Positions 45,961 through 54,979 of a stretch of 64,000 nucleotides of DNA are shown one piece after another. The DNA comes from VYFG01 sp965248685 (GTDB lineage: Bacteria; Pseudomonadota; Gammaproteobacteria; Arenicellales; Poriferihabitantaceae): assembly GCA_965248685.1 (NCBI GenBank), contig CBDFKC010000003.1:1240001-1304000 (forward strand). Reading direction: 5' to 3'. The position numbers and the translations under genes were made by a program. The notes beneath the pieces are model-generated. The model had not been told where the DNA came from and did no database searches. It worked only from the letters and a program-made list of their open reading frames with translations. Each line of letters starts with the position of its first letter. The stretch's first letter is position 1.

Positions 45961-46791
45961 ATGGAGTGTCGGGTTAGCGTTATGATCTTTACCTTGAATG
46001 AATCGGTTAATCTTCCCCATTGTTTGAAATCTCTTGGCTGGTGCAACGATATTATTGTGGTCGATTCCGGCAGCAGTGACGACACATTGACAATCGCTGA
46101 TTCCGCGGGTGCGCGGGTATTTACCCACCCGTTTGAAGGGTTTGGATCCCAACGAAACTGGGCTCTGCAACATACTGCGCCAAATCATTCATGGGTTTTA
46201 ATTCTGGATGCGGATGAACGTGTGTCTGGCGCACTTGCGGCGGAAATAAATCAGTTGGTTGTTGATATGCCAGATATGGGTGCTGCCAGGATTAGGCGGA
46301 AATTCTTCATGTGGGGTAGCTGGTTGCAATACAGTAGTCTTTATCCCACCTGGGTGATCAGACTGGTGCATAAAGATCGGGTCCGTTATGTCAATCGTGG
46401 ACACGCGGAAACCCAGCGGGTTACAGGGGAGATCATTCCCCTGGAAAACGATTTAATCGACGAAAACCACAAAGGGATTGATCACTGGTATTTGCGCCAA
46501 AAAAAATATGCGATGGATGACGCTAAATACGAAATTGAGCAGGAATCCAGCTCGCTGCAGCCCCAGGAGATTTTTTCAGGGGATCCTTTGACGCGCCAAA
46601 TGGCGTTGAAGAGACTAAGTTGGAAGCTGCCGCTCAGAGGCCTGAGTTATTTCGTCTATAGTTATGTTTATCGTCAGGGATTCAGAGATGGCATCAAGGG
46701 GTTGCGATTTTGTAGAATGCGAGCCGGGTATCAACAAATGGTCGCACGTAATAAGCGAATTTTGCGCACGCAGGCGAGGCAGTCCAATTGA
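45961..46791 (+). CDS. Family 2 glycosyltransferase (WaaE/KdtX-like)
   Basis: 276 residues. GT-A core with MIFTLNESVNLPHCLKSLGW at the start, IIVVDSGSSDDT and LILDADERVS (DxD), then a C-terminal amphipathic region with GLSYFVYSYVYRQGFRDGIK, all typical of the beta-glucosyltransferase group acting on LPS core heptose. The ATG at 45961 has GGAG seven bases upstream; a GTG at 45940 is also possible. One base after the GT4 stop. Confidence 0.85.
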   Translation: MECRVSVMIFTLNESVNLPHCLKSLGWCNDIIVVDSGSSDDTLTIADSAGARVFTHPFEGFGSQRNWALQHTAPNHSWVLILDADERVSGALAAEINQLVVDMPDMGAARIRRKFFMWGSWLQYSSLYPTWVIRLVHKDRVRYVNRGHAETQRVTGEIIPLENDLIDENHKGIDHWYLRQKKYAMDDAKYEIEQESSSLQPQEIFSGDPLTRQMALKRLSWKLPLRGLSYFVYSYVYRQGFRDGIKGLRFCRMRAGYQQMVARNKRILRTQARQSN

Positions 46792-46854
46792 TTGGTCTCG
46801 GGGCATCATGCGGTGGTATTCCCATCGGCCACATTTGATTTCATTCGGAAGGCA

Positions 46855-47856
46855 GTGAATAAGAAAACAGTATTGGTAACTGGTGGTGCTGGCTATATTG
46901 GCTCCCATACCTGTAAAACACTTGCGTTAGCGGGCTATTTCCCGGTTGCCTATGACAATCTCAAGCGGGGTTTTGCCTCAGCGGTCAACTGGGGGCCTCT
47001 GGAACAGGGGGATGTGCTGGATAAGCGACGGCTGGAAGAAGTATGCAGGCGCTATCGTCCAGATGCTGTTATCCATTTTGCTGCCCTGGCCTATGTTGGC
47101 GAGTCGGTATTGCAGCCAGAACAATACTGGCGTAACAATGTAGCCGGGAGTCTCTGTCTGGTTGAGACCATGCTTGAACAGGGAATCAGAAAAATCGTAT
47201 TTTCCAGCACCTGCGCGGTTTACGGCGAACCTTGTGACGATGCACCAATCGTCGAATCTACTCGGACCCGCCCAGTCAATCCTTATGGTGTGACCAAGCT
47301 GGCGGTGGAGCAAATTCTCGACGATTGTGCCATTGCACATGAACTTAGTGCATTGTCGCTGAGGTACTTCAATGCTGCAGGCGCAGATATCGCTGGAGAA
47401 ATTGGAGAAAGCCATGATCCGGAAACCCATTTAATTCCGTTAATTCTGCAATCTGCCCTGAATCAGAATCAACCAATGACGGTATTCGGCAGCGACTATT
47501 CAACCCCAGATGGCAGCTGTATTCGCGACTACATTCATGTCGCAGATCTTGCTACCGCCCATATACAGTCGCTGGAGTATCTTGCTGAAAAGCCCGGATC
47601 ACATCGAATGAATCTTGGTACAGGCAGAGGCTATTCGGTTCTCGAGTTAATTGACGTTGTTAGCAAGGTCACAGGTATTCAACCTAATTTTCGTCTCGGG
47701 GAACGGCGACCCGGAGATCCACCAATACTGGTTAGCAACGCATCCAGAGCTGAAGCCGAGCTTGGGTGGCGACCCGATTATCCCGCAATCGAGGCTACGG
47801 TCGAATCGGCCTGGAGATGGATAAATCGGAATCAGGACCAGAATCCGGCCGAATGA
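46855..47856 (+). CDS. galE: UDP-glucose 4-epimerase
   Basis: Interconverts UDP-glucose and UDP-galactose for surface glycans. NAD loop TGGAGYIGSH near residue 9, catalytic Ser in FSSTCAVYG and YxxxK in NPYGVTKLAVEQ. The GTG at 46855 preceded by GGAAGG gives 333 residues; the longer frame from a TTG at 46792 adds unconserved residues. It belongs with the two glycosyltransferases upstream. Confidence 0.95.
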   Translation: MNKKTVLVTGGAGYIGSHTCKTLALAGYFPVAYDNLKRGFASAVNWGPLEQGDVLDKRRLEEVCRRYRPDAVIHFAALAYVGESVLQPEQYWRNNVAGSLCLVETMLEQGIRKIVFSSTCAVYGEPCDDAPIVESTRTRPVNPYGVTKLAVEQILDDCAIAHELSALSLRYFNAAGADIAGEIGESHDPETHLIPLILQSALNQNQPMTVFGSDYSTPDGSCIRDYIHVADLATAHIQSLEYLAEKPGSHRMNLGTGRGYSVLELIDVVSKVTGIQPNFRLGERRPGDPPILVSNASRAEAELGWRPDYPAIEATVESAWRWINRNQDQNPAE

Positions 47857-47954
47857 TGCGGTTCTGTGATAAGGCCAATCTGCTTCAAAGTAGCGTTATC
47901 TGGACATTATCAAAGGTATATCGGAGCAACCCATACAACTGCAAACCGGATCGA

Positions 47955-49226
47955 TTAAATCTTGAATCCTGCTTTGAGTTTTTTGGGGACAAGCAGATTC
48001 TTCGGTTGCACATAGTCAGGCAGCCCATTTTTATATGGGGGGTAGTCTTCTCCCCGGATCAGTGGTTCCAGGTAACGGCGGCAACGAGGGGTAATGCCGA
48101 AACCATCGTCGGAAATAAACCGCTTTGGCATCAATTTTTCCACGTTCGCTACTCTGCTTAACGGCACTGAGCCAATTTTCCAACGATAGGGTTTGTCGCT
48201 GGTTCTAATTACCCGAGACATTACCGAGTTTTTACCAGCCAATGCCAGCTCTACGGCAGATTTTCCCAGGGCATAAGCCTGTTCGACATCGGTTTTTGAG
48301 GCAATATGGCGCGCTGAACGCTGCATATAGTCGGCCACTCCCCAATGATATTTCAAGCCCAGATCCTGCCTGATCATATTGGCGACGACTGGTGCGACGC
48401 CGCCCAGCTGAGAATGTCCGAATGCATCTACTATACCCTGATCGGATAAAAATTTTCCGTTTCGTTCCCGAACACCTTCAGAAACCACAACCGAAACATA
48501 GCCGAACTGGCGTACTTTACGTCTAACCGTCGTGATGAACTTTTTACGGTTGAACGGTACCTCCGGAAACAGGATTACCACCGGCAGGTCCAGATTCTGA
48601 TCACTTGCCAGACCACCAGCTGCCGCTATCCAACCGGCATGTCGACCCATCACTTCGAGTACGAATACTTTGGTAGAGGTTTTACACATCGACGCTACGT
48701 CCAGACTCGCCTCCCGGGTCGATACCGCAACGTATTTCGCTACCGAGCCAAATCCGGGACAGCTATCGGTATGAGGCAAGTCATTATCGACGGTTTTCGG
48801 TATATGGATTGCCTGAATCGGAAAACCCAGTTGTTTAGAAAGTTGGGAAATCTTGAGACAAGTGTCTGCAGAATCTCCGCCACCATTGTAGAAGAAATAA
48901 CCAATGTCATGGGCGGAAAATACATCCATCAAGCGCTGATATTCACGCCGATTTTGTTCCAGACTTTTTAGTTTGTAGCGACACGATCCAAATGCACCAG
49001 AAGGGGTGTGGCGTAACTTGCGAATCACCGAAGCGTTCTCTTTAGAGGTGTCGATCAATTCTTCGGTTAGTGCTCCGATGATGCCATTATGTCCGGCAAA
49101 AACCTTGCCCATGCTGTTTTTGTGAGCTCTCGCGGTTTCAATGACCCCGGCTGCAGATGCGTTAATTACCGCGGTGACACCGCCGGATTGTGCGTAAAAC
49201 GCATTTTTGGGTTTTGTATTGGACAC
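47955..49226 (-). CDS. pfp: PPi-dependent 6-phosphofructokinase
   Basis: Reversibly phosphorylates fructose-6-phosphate with PPi. 423 residues. The two specificity positions are of PPi type: Asp118 in GGGDS (ATP enzymes have GGDGS) and Lys144 in PKTVDND (most ATP enzymes have PGTIDND). D147 is the catalytic base; MGRHAGWIAAAGGLA and SEGVRERNG follow. Because it is reversible, it can serve glycolysis, gluconeogenesis or pentose-phosphate cycling. It shares the neighbourhood with hppA and the ppa relic. Probably co-transcribed with the small gene 32 bases upstream. Confidence 0.92.
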   Translation of the reverse strand: MSNTKPKNAFYAQSGGVTAVINASAAGVIETARAHKNSMGKVFAGHNGIIGALTEELIDTSKENASVIRKLRHTPSGAFGSCRYKLKSLEQNRREYQRLMDVFSAHDIGYFFYNGGGDSADTCLKISQLSKQLGFPIQAIHIPKTVDNDLPHTDSCPGFGSVAKYVAVSTREASLDVASMCKTSTKVFVLEVMGRHAGWIAAAGGLASDQNLDLPVVILFPEVPFNRKKFITTVRRKVRQFGYVSVVVSEGVRERNGKFLSDQGIVDAFGHSQLGGVAPVVANMIRQDLGLKYHWGVADYMQRSARHIASKTDVEQAYALGKSAVELALAGKNSVMSRVIRTSDKPYRWKIGSVPLSRVANVEKLMPKRFISDDGFGITPRCRRYLEPLIRGEDYPPYKNGLPDYVQPKNLLVPKKLKAGFKI

Positions 49227-49258
49227 TTTTTTTAATCGTGGTTCAGTAATTCGTCAGG

Positions 49259-49630
49259 CTACGTCATAGTTTTGGTGGAATCGATCGAATTGGTGCTGCT
49301 CAGTTCGCGCTCATGATCGGACTGGGTTTGCAACACCGTAGACACGCAAAGATTGAGATCATTGTAGCGATCAATTCTGGTATCAAATTGCTCTCGCGGG
49401 GTGTAAAAAAACTGAGCCCGGAACTTGGATTCAGCGAGTTTAGCTACCACGAAATTAGCCCCTTGTTCAAACCAGAACACGGTAGGACAAGTTGCTGCCG
49501 CTCCATCTTCGGGCGACAATAATATCTCGCTGTCTCCAAGTTGAATCTCGACGTCTTTCTGATACCGCTGGATCAGTAGCGCACGGATAATATCAATTTC
49601 TCCGTCGGTAAATTCAGGAACCATGGTCAT
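49259..49630 (-). CDS. Hypothetical protein upstream of pfp
   Basis: 123 residues, no signal peptide or membrane helix. It contains an acidic N-terminus (FTDGEIDIIRALLIQRYQKD), a central hydrophobic stretch (PTVFWFEQGANFVVAKL) and a Ser/Thr-rich tail. The composition looks like a genuine cytosolic protein, but I do not recognise the family. It probably forms an operon with pfp. Confidence 0.7.
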   Translation of the reverse strand: MTMVPEFTDGEIDIIRALLIQRYQKDVEIQLGDSEILLSPEDGAAATCPTVFWFEQGANFVVAKLAESKFRAQFFYTPREQFDTRIDRYNDLNLCVSTVLQTQSDHERELSSTNSIDSTKTMT

Positions 49631-49717
49631 AGGGGCCTGGGGTACTTTTGAGGGGTCGCTATTCTACACGCAGTACAAGCTTGGGCGCTAATTAATCAAA
49701 CCGTCTATAAGGTGAAT

Positions 49718-49746
49718 TGGTAATCCGTCGATTTTGCATGGATAAT
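49718..49746 (+). promoter_or_regulatory. Promoter of the rpmH-rnpA operon
   Basis: TTGGTA (49718-49723), 17-base spacer, GATAAT (49741-49746). The predicted start near 49753 leaves a leader of about 80 bases before rpmH. It fits a strong ribosomal promoter. Confidence 0.6.
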
Positions 49747-49831
49747 GTTCCCGGAGCGGTGGTTTGGCTTGAAATTTGGCCTCAAACAAGGTAGATTCCG
49801 CAGCCCTTTTGAACGACTCAGGATCTTCGCC

Positions 49832-49966
49832 ATGAAGCGCACATTCCAACCCAGCGTATTAAAACGTAAGAGAAGCCATGGCTTCCGTGAGCGCATGAGC
49901 ACCCGCGGTGGACGGGCAGTAATAAATGCTCGCCGTGCCAAGGGCCGCGCCCGACTGAGCGCCTGA
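49832..49966 (+). CDS. rpmH: Ribosomal protein L34
   Basis: 44-residue basic protein of the 50S subunit: MKRTFQPSVLKRKRSHGFRE then the conserved MSTRGGRAVINARRAKGRAR. The ATG at 49832 gives the exact family N-terminus. dnaA, normally divergent upstream, is not present; the small gene before pfp occupies that side. Confidence 0.98.
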   Translation: MKRTFQPSVLKRKRSHGFRERMSTRGGRAVINARRAKGRARLSA

Positions 49967-50028
49967 GCCAGACCGACGACCCTGTTCGGATTCGGATTAG
50001 TTAATTACAAAGCGGAGCCAGATCGCAG

Positions 50029-50412
50029 GTGCCGCCAGCAGGGGCGGATTTCAGGCGCCGTTGCCGTATTCTGGACGGCAAGCAATTTAAGGCGGTATTC
50101 GACTATCGGCTTCGCCTTCATGGTAAAAGTTTCAGCTATCATCTGCGACCAAATTCCGAAGATTTTCACAGGCTGGGACTGGCGGTATCAAAAAAAGTAA
50201 GCAAGAAAGCGGTCCAACGAAATCGAATTAAGCGGCAGATTCGTGAGTCTTTCAGGTACTTCCTGCTGGCTGCGAAGCAACAAGGAATAGAAACCGGGAT
50301 TGATTTTGTGGTAGTGGCGAAGCCATCAGCCGGGATTACCGAGAACCGGGAGTTGAGAGATGAACTCGATCATTTTTGGATCAAGGCGAGAGATAAATGC
50401 GCAAAATTGTAA
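50029..50412 (+). CDS. rnpA: Ribonuclease P protein component
   Basis: Protein subunit that helps the RNase P RNA remove tRNA 5' leaders. The signature RNRIKRQIRESFR is near residue 64, and the N-terminal basic region (RRRCRILDGKQFKAVF) is typical. GTG start, 127 residues. It overlaps yidD by 16 bases. Confidence 0.95.
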   Translation: MPPAGADFRRRCRILDGKQFKAVFDYRLRLHGKSFSYHLRPNSEDFHRLGLAVSKKVSKKAVQRNRIKRQIRESFRYFLLAAKQQGIETGIDFVVVAKPSAGITENRELRDELDHFWIKARDKCAKL

Positions 50413-50684
50413 GCAGTCTTATCAAATCATATAAGCTGTTGTTGAGTCCTTTTCTGGGGCAGAATTGCCGATTCCACCCGGGTTGCGCAAACTATGCCAT
50501 TGATGCAGTCGAGCGCCATGGCGTTATTAAGGGGGGGTATCTCGGATTGCGCCGGATATGCAGGTGTCATCCAATGAATCCGGGTGGTTATGATCCAGTC
50601 CCTGAGAAATTCATGTTTGTCGGGAAATCAGATCATAATTCAAATGACCCTGCTCACCAATCAGGCTCCTCAGCCAGCCAATAA
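50397..50684 (+). CDS. yidD: Membrane protein insertion efficiency factor
   Basis: 95 residues of the UPF0161 family: KLLLSPFLGQNCRFHPGCAN then YAIDAVERHGVIKGG and RICRCHPMNPGGYDPVP. The conserved cysteines and an amphipathic N-terminal helix are present. Peripheral inner-membrane protein assisting YidC. Confidence 0.96.
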   Translation: MRKIVSSLIKSYKLLLSPFLGQNCRFHPGCANYAIDAVERHGVIKGGYLGLRRICRCHPMNPGGYDPVPEKFMFVGKSDHNSNDPAHQSGSSASQ

Positions 50685-50707
50685 TAAAATTTTAATCATT
50701 TCTACAA

Positions 50708-52411
50708 ATGGATATTAGACGTATTTTTCTTTTTGGTTCCCTTGGTCTGGTTCTAATGATGATCTGGCAATCCTGGACCCAATACCAGATAGATCATGTT
50801 GAGCTCGACACCGCTAATCAGGAATTGGTCTCTGGTCAGAATCAAAGCGCCGGCGGCAATCTGACTGACGACGTACCCAAAGCTCCAGAGATAGAACAAG
50901 ACAGCCAAACCGGAGTCAGCGTCAGTACGCCGGATCAACAGGAAAAATCCACAGAAGGCCAGGCGAAGTCTGGGCGTATCGTCAGCGTAACCACAGATTT
51001 AATCCACGCCGAGATAGATACCCAGGGTGGAGATCTGATTCGAGTGGAATTGCTAAAACATCCGATCAGCGTTGATACACCAGACCAACCACTGGTTCTA
51101 ATGCACCGTGATTTCCCGGCACTATTTGTCGCCCAAAGTGGATTGATTGGGGTAGATCGGGAGTATCCCAATCATAATGTTGAGTATTCTACCAATGATC
51201 TCAACGTTGTTTTAGGAAGCGACGAATCGGTAGACGTTGTGCTTGACTGGACCGGACCGGACGGAGTCGTGTATCGTAAAGTTTACACATTTAACCGCGA
51301 CAGCTATCGGGTTGATGTCGAATTTCAGATTAATAATCAAAGCCCAGACAGTTGGACCGGCTTCTTTTACGGACAGTTAAAACAAACAGAAAAAGTCCAG
51401 GAAGGATCTATGGGCTTTCTTGGTCGACTACCGAGCTATAACGGCGCTGCGATTTACACCGAAGAAGAGAAATACGACAAAGTCGACTATTCTGAAATAA
51501 CCGAGGGGCCGCTTAATTTAACCACGGCCACTGGATGGGTCGCGATGTTGCAGCATTACTTTGTTTCTGCCTGGTTACCTGAAGGTTCGTCCGGGTATCA
51601 GCTGTATTCCGGCGTCAGTAAAAACTCTGCAAACCCGCAGTATCGCATTGGATTTAAGCATGCTGACCCTGTGGTCATTGCCCCTGGGCAGCAGGGAGTT
51701 GTCGGTAGTGCGTTATTTGTCGGTCCGAAAGAACAGAGTAGATTGAATACCCTTGGCGTTGAAGGTATTGCGTTGACCGTGGATTATGGCTGGTTGACAC
51801 CGGTGGCGGATCCACTTTTTTGGTTATTAACCAAAATCTATTCGGTGGTACAAAACTGGGGTTGGGCGATCATATTGTTAACCATGTTGGTTAAGTTGAT
51901 TTTCTTCCCGTTATCCGCTGCTAGCTACAAGTCGATGGCGAAAATGAAAAAACTCCAACCGAGGTTGCAGACGCTGAAAGAGCGGCATGGAGACGATAAA
52001 CAGAAGTTTCAGCAGGAAATGATGAAACTATATAAAACCGAAAAAGTTAATCCTGCGGGGGGGTGCCTACCGGTATTGGTCCAGATTCCGGTCTTTATCG
52101 CGCTCTATTGGGTGCTGCTCGAAAGTGTCGAATTACGCCAGGCCGATTTTGCTTTGTGGTTAAACGATTTATCACTACCTGATCCGTATTACGTGCTGCC
52201 GATTATTATGGGTGCTTCAATGCTTGCTCAACAGAAACTAAACCCGGCTCCCATGGATCCCATCCAGAAGAAGGTGATGACCGCGCTCCCGGTTGTATTT
52301 ACGGTATTTTTCCTGTGGTTTCCAGCAGGACTGGTTCTGTATTGGGTGGTTAACAACCTATTGTCCATTGCTCAGCAATATTTCATCACTAAAAAGTACG
52401 CGGCCTCCTGA
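50708..52411 (+). CDS. yidC: Membrane protein insertase YidC
   Basis: Inserts and folds inner-membrane proteins with or without SecYEG. N-terminal helix (about 5-18), large periplasmic beta domain (about 60-355) and the conserved five-helix core with a basic cytoplasmic loop (KSMAKMKKLQPRLQTLKERH) and an intramembrane Arg-compatible site. 567 residues. The conserved mnmE N-terminus starts 14 bases after its stop. Confidence 0.97.
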   Translation: MDIRRIFLFGSLGLVLMMIWQSWTQYQIDHVELDTANQELVSGQNQSAGGNLTDDVPKAPEIEQDSQTGVSVSTPDQQEKSTEGQAKSGRIVSVTTDLIHAEIDTQGGDLIRVELLKHPISVDTPDQPLVLMHRDFPALFVAQSGLIGVDREYPNHNVEYSTNDLNVVLGSDESVDVVLDWTGPDGVVYRKVYTFNRDSYRVDVEFQINNQSPDSWTGFFYGQLKQTEKVQEGSMGFLGRLPSYNGAAIYTEEEKYDKVDYSEITEGPLNLTTATGWVAMLQHYFVSAWLPEGSSGYQLYSGVSKNSANPQYRIGFKHADPVVIAPGQQGVVGSALFVGPKEQSRLNTLGVEGIALTVDYGWLTPVADPLFWLLTKIYSVVQNWGWAIILLTMLVKLIFFPLSAASYKSMAKMKKLQPRLQTLKERHGDDKQKFQQEMMKLYKTEKVNPAGGCLPVLVQIPVFIALYWVLLESVELRQADFALWLNDLSLPDPYYVLPIIMGASMLAQQKLNPAPMDPIQKKVMTALPVVFTVFFLWFPAGLVLYWVVNNLLSIAQQYFITKKYAAS

Positions 52412-52424
52412 ACCCGAACCCGGG

Positions 52425-53756
52425 ATCGTCAATGACACAATTGTCGCCCTGGCGACCCCTCCGGGCAGGGGCGGGATCAGTATAATTCGCCTGTCCGGCC
52501 CGGAAGTCGCGCCGATTGCCAGTCATTTGATCGGCGGTTTGCCATCACCTCGGTACGCCACTCTGCGAAAAATTCACGGTGCCGCCGGTGTCGAGATTGA
52601 TCAAGGTGTAGCGCTTTACTTTGCGGCGCCCCACAGCTACACAGGAGAAGAGGTTCTTGAGTTGCAAAGCCACGGCAGTCCGGTGGTCGCGCAAATGATT
52701 ATTCGTCGCTGTCTCGAGCTGGGAGCGCGGATGGCCCACCCCGGTGAATTTAGCGAGCGAGCATTTTTGTCTGGACAGCTGGACCTTGCTCAGGCTGAGG
52801 CGGTGGCTGACCTCATTGAGAGCAGTAGTGAGTCGGCCGCACGCTCCGCATTCAACACCCTTCAAGGGGAGTTTTCCCAAAGAGTGCACGCTCTGATCGA
52901 TAGTGTCACTGAATTGAGAATATATGTTGAAGCAGCGATTGATTTTCCCGATGAAGAAATCGATTTCCTTGGTGATCATCAGATAACCGACAAGCTTAGC
53001 AGGCTGCAACAACAGTTTATTGACCTTGGTCGGTCAGTGGGGCAGGGTAAGCTGCTACGGGATGGACTGCAGGTCGTAATAAGTGGGGCCCCCAATGCCG
53101 GTAAATCAAGTTTACTCAACTTATTATGCCGCGAGCAACGCGCGATTGTGAGTGATATTCCCGGTACCACCCGGGATGTGCTGGAACAGCATCTTGAGCT
53201 TGACGGGTTGCCATTAACCTTGATCGACACCGCCGGTATACGCGAGAGTCAAAACTCCATTGAAGCCGAGGGGATACGACGCGCCAGGGAGGCTCAGCTG
53301 CGAGCCGACTTGATCGTATTAGTGGTTGATCACAATGACTGGTCAGAACAGGCGATTAAAAGCCAGCTGACCGAGCTGCCAGATATCCCTGTGCTGACCG
53401 TATTTAATAAGATTGATCTTAGCGGACATGCTGCTGCCGCCTCGGGAGATAAGGTATATCTGTCAGTACTAACTGGCGAAGGATTGCCGGGCCTAATTCA
53501 AAGCCTTAAACAGGCTGCCGGTTTTCGAGACACTGACAGCAGTCAGTTTATTGCCCGGCAGCGTCATATCGATGCACTGGAGCGTGCTCGACAGCATTTA
53601 GACCAGGGCGTTACTCAACTTCACCAGATGCAGGCTGGAGAACTACTTGCTGAAGAACTGAATCTGGCCCAGCGGGCTCTCGGTGAAATTACTGGAGAGG
53701 TTACCAGCGATGATTTGCTCGGCATGATTTTCAGCTCATTTTGTATCGGTAAATAG
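52425..53756 (+). CDS. mnmE: tRNA modification GTPase MnmE, uncertain start
   Basis: With MnmG it makes 5-carboxymethylaminomethyl-U34. Folate-binding N-terminal domain (NDTIVALATPPGRGGISIIR), helical domain, G domain with P-loop GAPNAGKSS and DIPGTTRD, and the terminal FCIGK cysteine. No ATG, GTG or TTG lies at the conserved N-terminus. ATC at 52425 would give 443 residues and the standard beginning. A TTG at 52368, inside yidC, would add 19 residues. Neither has a clear ribosome site. Confidence 0.93.
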   Translation: MVNDTIVALATPPGRGGISIIRLSGPEVAPIASHLIGGLPSPRYATLRKIHGAAGVEIDQGVALYFAAPHSYTGEEVLELQSHGSPVVAQMIIRRCLELGARMAHPGEFSERAFLSGQLDLAQAEAVADLIESSSESAARSAFNTLQGEFSQRVHALIDSVTELRIYVEAAIDFPDEEIDFLGDHQITDKLSRLQQQFIDLGRSVGQGKLLRDGLQVVISGAPNAGKSSLLNLLCREQRAIVSDIPGTTRDVLEQHLELDGLPLTLIDTAGIRESQNSIEAEGIRRAREAQLRADLIVLVVDHNDWSEQAIKSQLTELPDIPVLTVFNKIDLSGHAAAASGDKVYLSVLTGEGLPGLIQSLKQAAGFRDTDSSQFIARQRHIDALERARQHLDQGVTQLHQMQAGELLAEELNLAQRALGEITGEVTSDDLLGMIFSSFCIGK

Positions 53757-53802
53757 CTGCTGATTGAACCTTTTTCGCAAAAATTTGATGTGTCCTGAAT
53801 GA

Positions 53803-53831
53803 TTGTTAGAAGTTCGCTGGAAACATATAAT
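53803..53831 (+). promoter_or_regulatory. Promoter of the motor-like module
   Basis: TTGTTA (53803-53808), exactly 17 bases, then a perfect TATAAT (53826-53831). It lies in the 190-base gap after mnmE, with about 110 bases of leader. It makes the following two genes, and perhaps mnmG, an independent transcription unit. Confidence 0.7.
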
Positions 53832-53946
53832 ACCCGGTTGATTTTCAACTACAAATCGGCCCGGTAGGCGACTTGGGATTTCCGCGTAAGCGAATCTTAT
53901 TCACTCAACACCAGGCATCAAGACCTCCCCGGACCGAATCTCTATT

Positions 53947-54975
53947 ATGGCAAATACTCAAACAATTACTTCCAATTACACCAGAAGTGTTCTGATCCAG
54001 ATGGCGTTGGTTCTTATCGTGCTAATCGGAGTAGTTATCTGGCAGTGGGAAGTCTTCCACAAAATCTACATCGACAATCAGGTTAATGCGGTTGGCTGGA
54101 CGATCAACGGAGGCATTGCTTTTCTGTTTATTTCTGGATTGGTTCAGCTGGTTGTTCGATTCTCAGAGTACCGATTTCAGGAAACCGCATTAAATCGGTT
54201 TCTGGGTAACATACGACGTGACGATGATCCGTTATTAGGAGTTAGTCAAAATTGTATGATCGCAGATCGCTACGTGACGTTGGGTCAGCTCAATCGTCGT
54301 CGTGCGCGGATTAATCACAATGCGTTGGCCGCTACGTTACATGCTACTGAATCGAGCCGTAATAGCTATCTTAAATTCGTTCAGAGTGTGCTGGTATTGA
54401 CCGGTGTTTTTGGGACCATAGTTTCGCTGTCAATCTCGCTGTTGGGGGCATCCGATATTCTTCAGTTTGGTACCCAGGATAGCACCAGCAGTGATGGCAT
54501 GGGTACCATGATATATGGAATGTCCACAGCACTCTCCACCACCATGACCGCCATCATCGCTTACCTGATATTTGGCTATTTTTACATCAAACTAACGGAT
54601 ACCCAGACCTATCTAATCAGTCGGATTGAGGAGGTCACCGCGACGACTTTACTACCCCATCTTCAATCGATTCAGGACAAGGTTACTATGGATTACTCCG
54701 AGAGTATTCGCGGTGCTACCGAATTAATGCAGCGATTTGATCAATCTCAGAAGGTGTATGCTAATTCTGCTGTCCAGCTACAGTCATCAATAGAGCGGTT
54801 TTCTGATAACTTTAAACCGGACCTGGCTGACAGCAATCTTGAAACAAATCGTAAAATGCTACAACAACTGGAGCAAATCGCTGACCGGCAACGCGAGGCC
54901 AGCGCCCGAAACGAAGCCATACTGCAACAGGTGATCGGGCTGCTTCAGGAAGGTTTTCGCTTAAAAGATAAGTAG
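53947..54975 (+). CDS. MotA/TolQ/ExbB-like ion-channel subunit
   Basis: 342 residues with four predicted helices (about 14-33, 49-70, 145-167, 186-213). A basic cytoplasmic loop lies between helices 2 and 3. Helix 3 (VLVLTGVFGTIVSLSISLLG) and helix 4 (GMSTALSTTMTAIIAYLIFG) resemble the pore helices of MotA/TolQ/ExbB. The last 125 residues are a soluble helical tail. In known systems five such subunits surround two B subunits. It is followed after 4 bases by a MotB-like partner. The family is inferred from helix patterns; the specific system is not one I recognise. Confidence 0.75.
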   Translation: MANTQTITSNYTRSVLIQMALVLIVLIGVVIWQWEVFHKIYIDNQVNAVGWTINGGIAFLFISGLVQLVVRFSEYRFQETALNRFLGNIRRDDDPLLGVSQNCMIADRYVTLGQLNRRRARINHNALAATLHATESSRNSYLKFVQSVLVLTGVFGTIVSLSISLLGASDILQFGTQDSTSSDGMGTMIYGMSTALSTTMTAIIAYLIFGYFYIKLTDTQTYLISRIEEVTATTLLPHLQSIQDKVTMDYSESIRGATELMQRFDQSQKVYANSAVQLQSSIERFSDNFKPDLADSNLETNRKMLQQLEQIADRQREASARNEAILQQVIGLLQEGFRLKDK

Positions 54976-54979
54976 TCCC

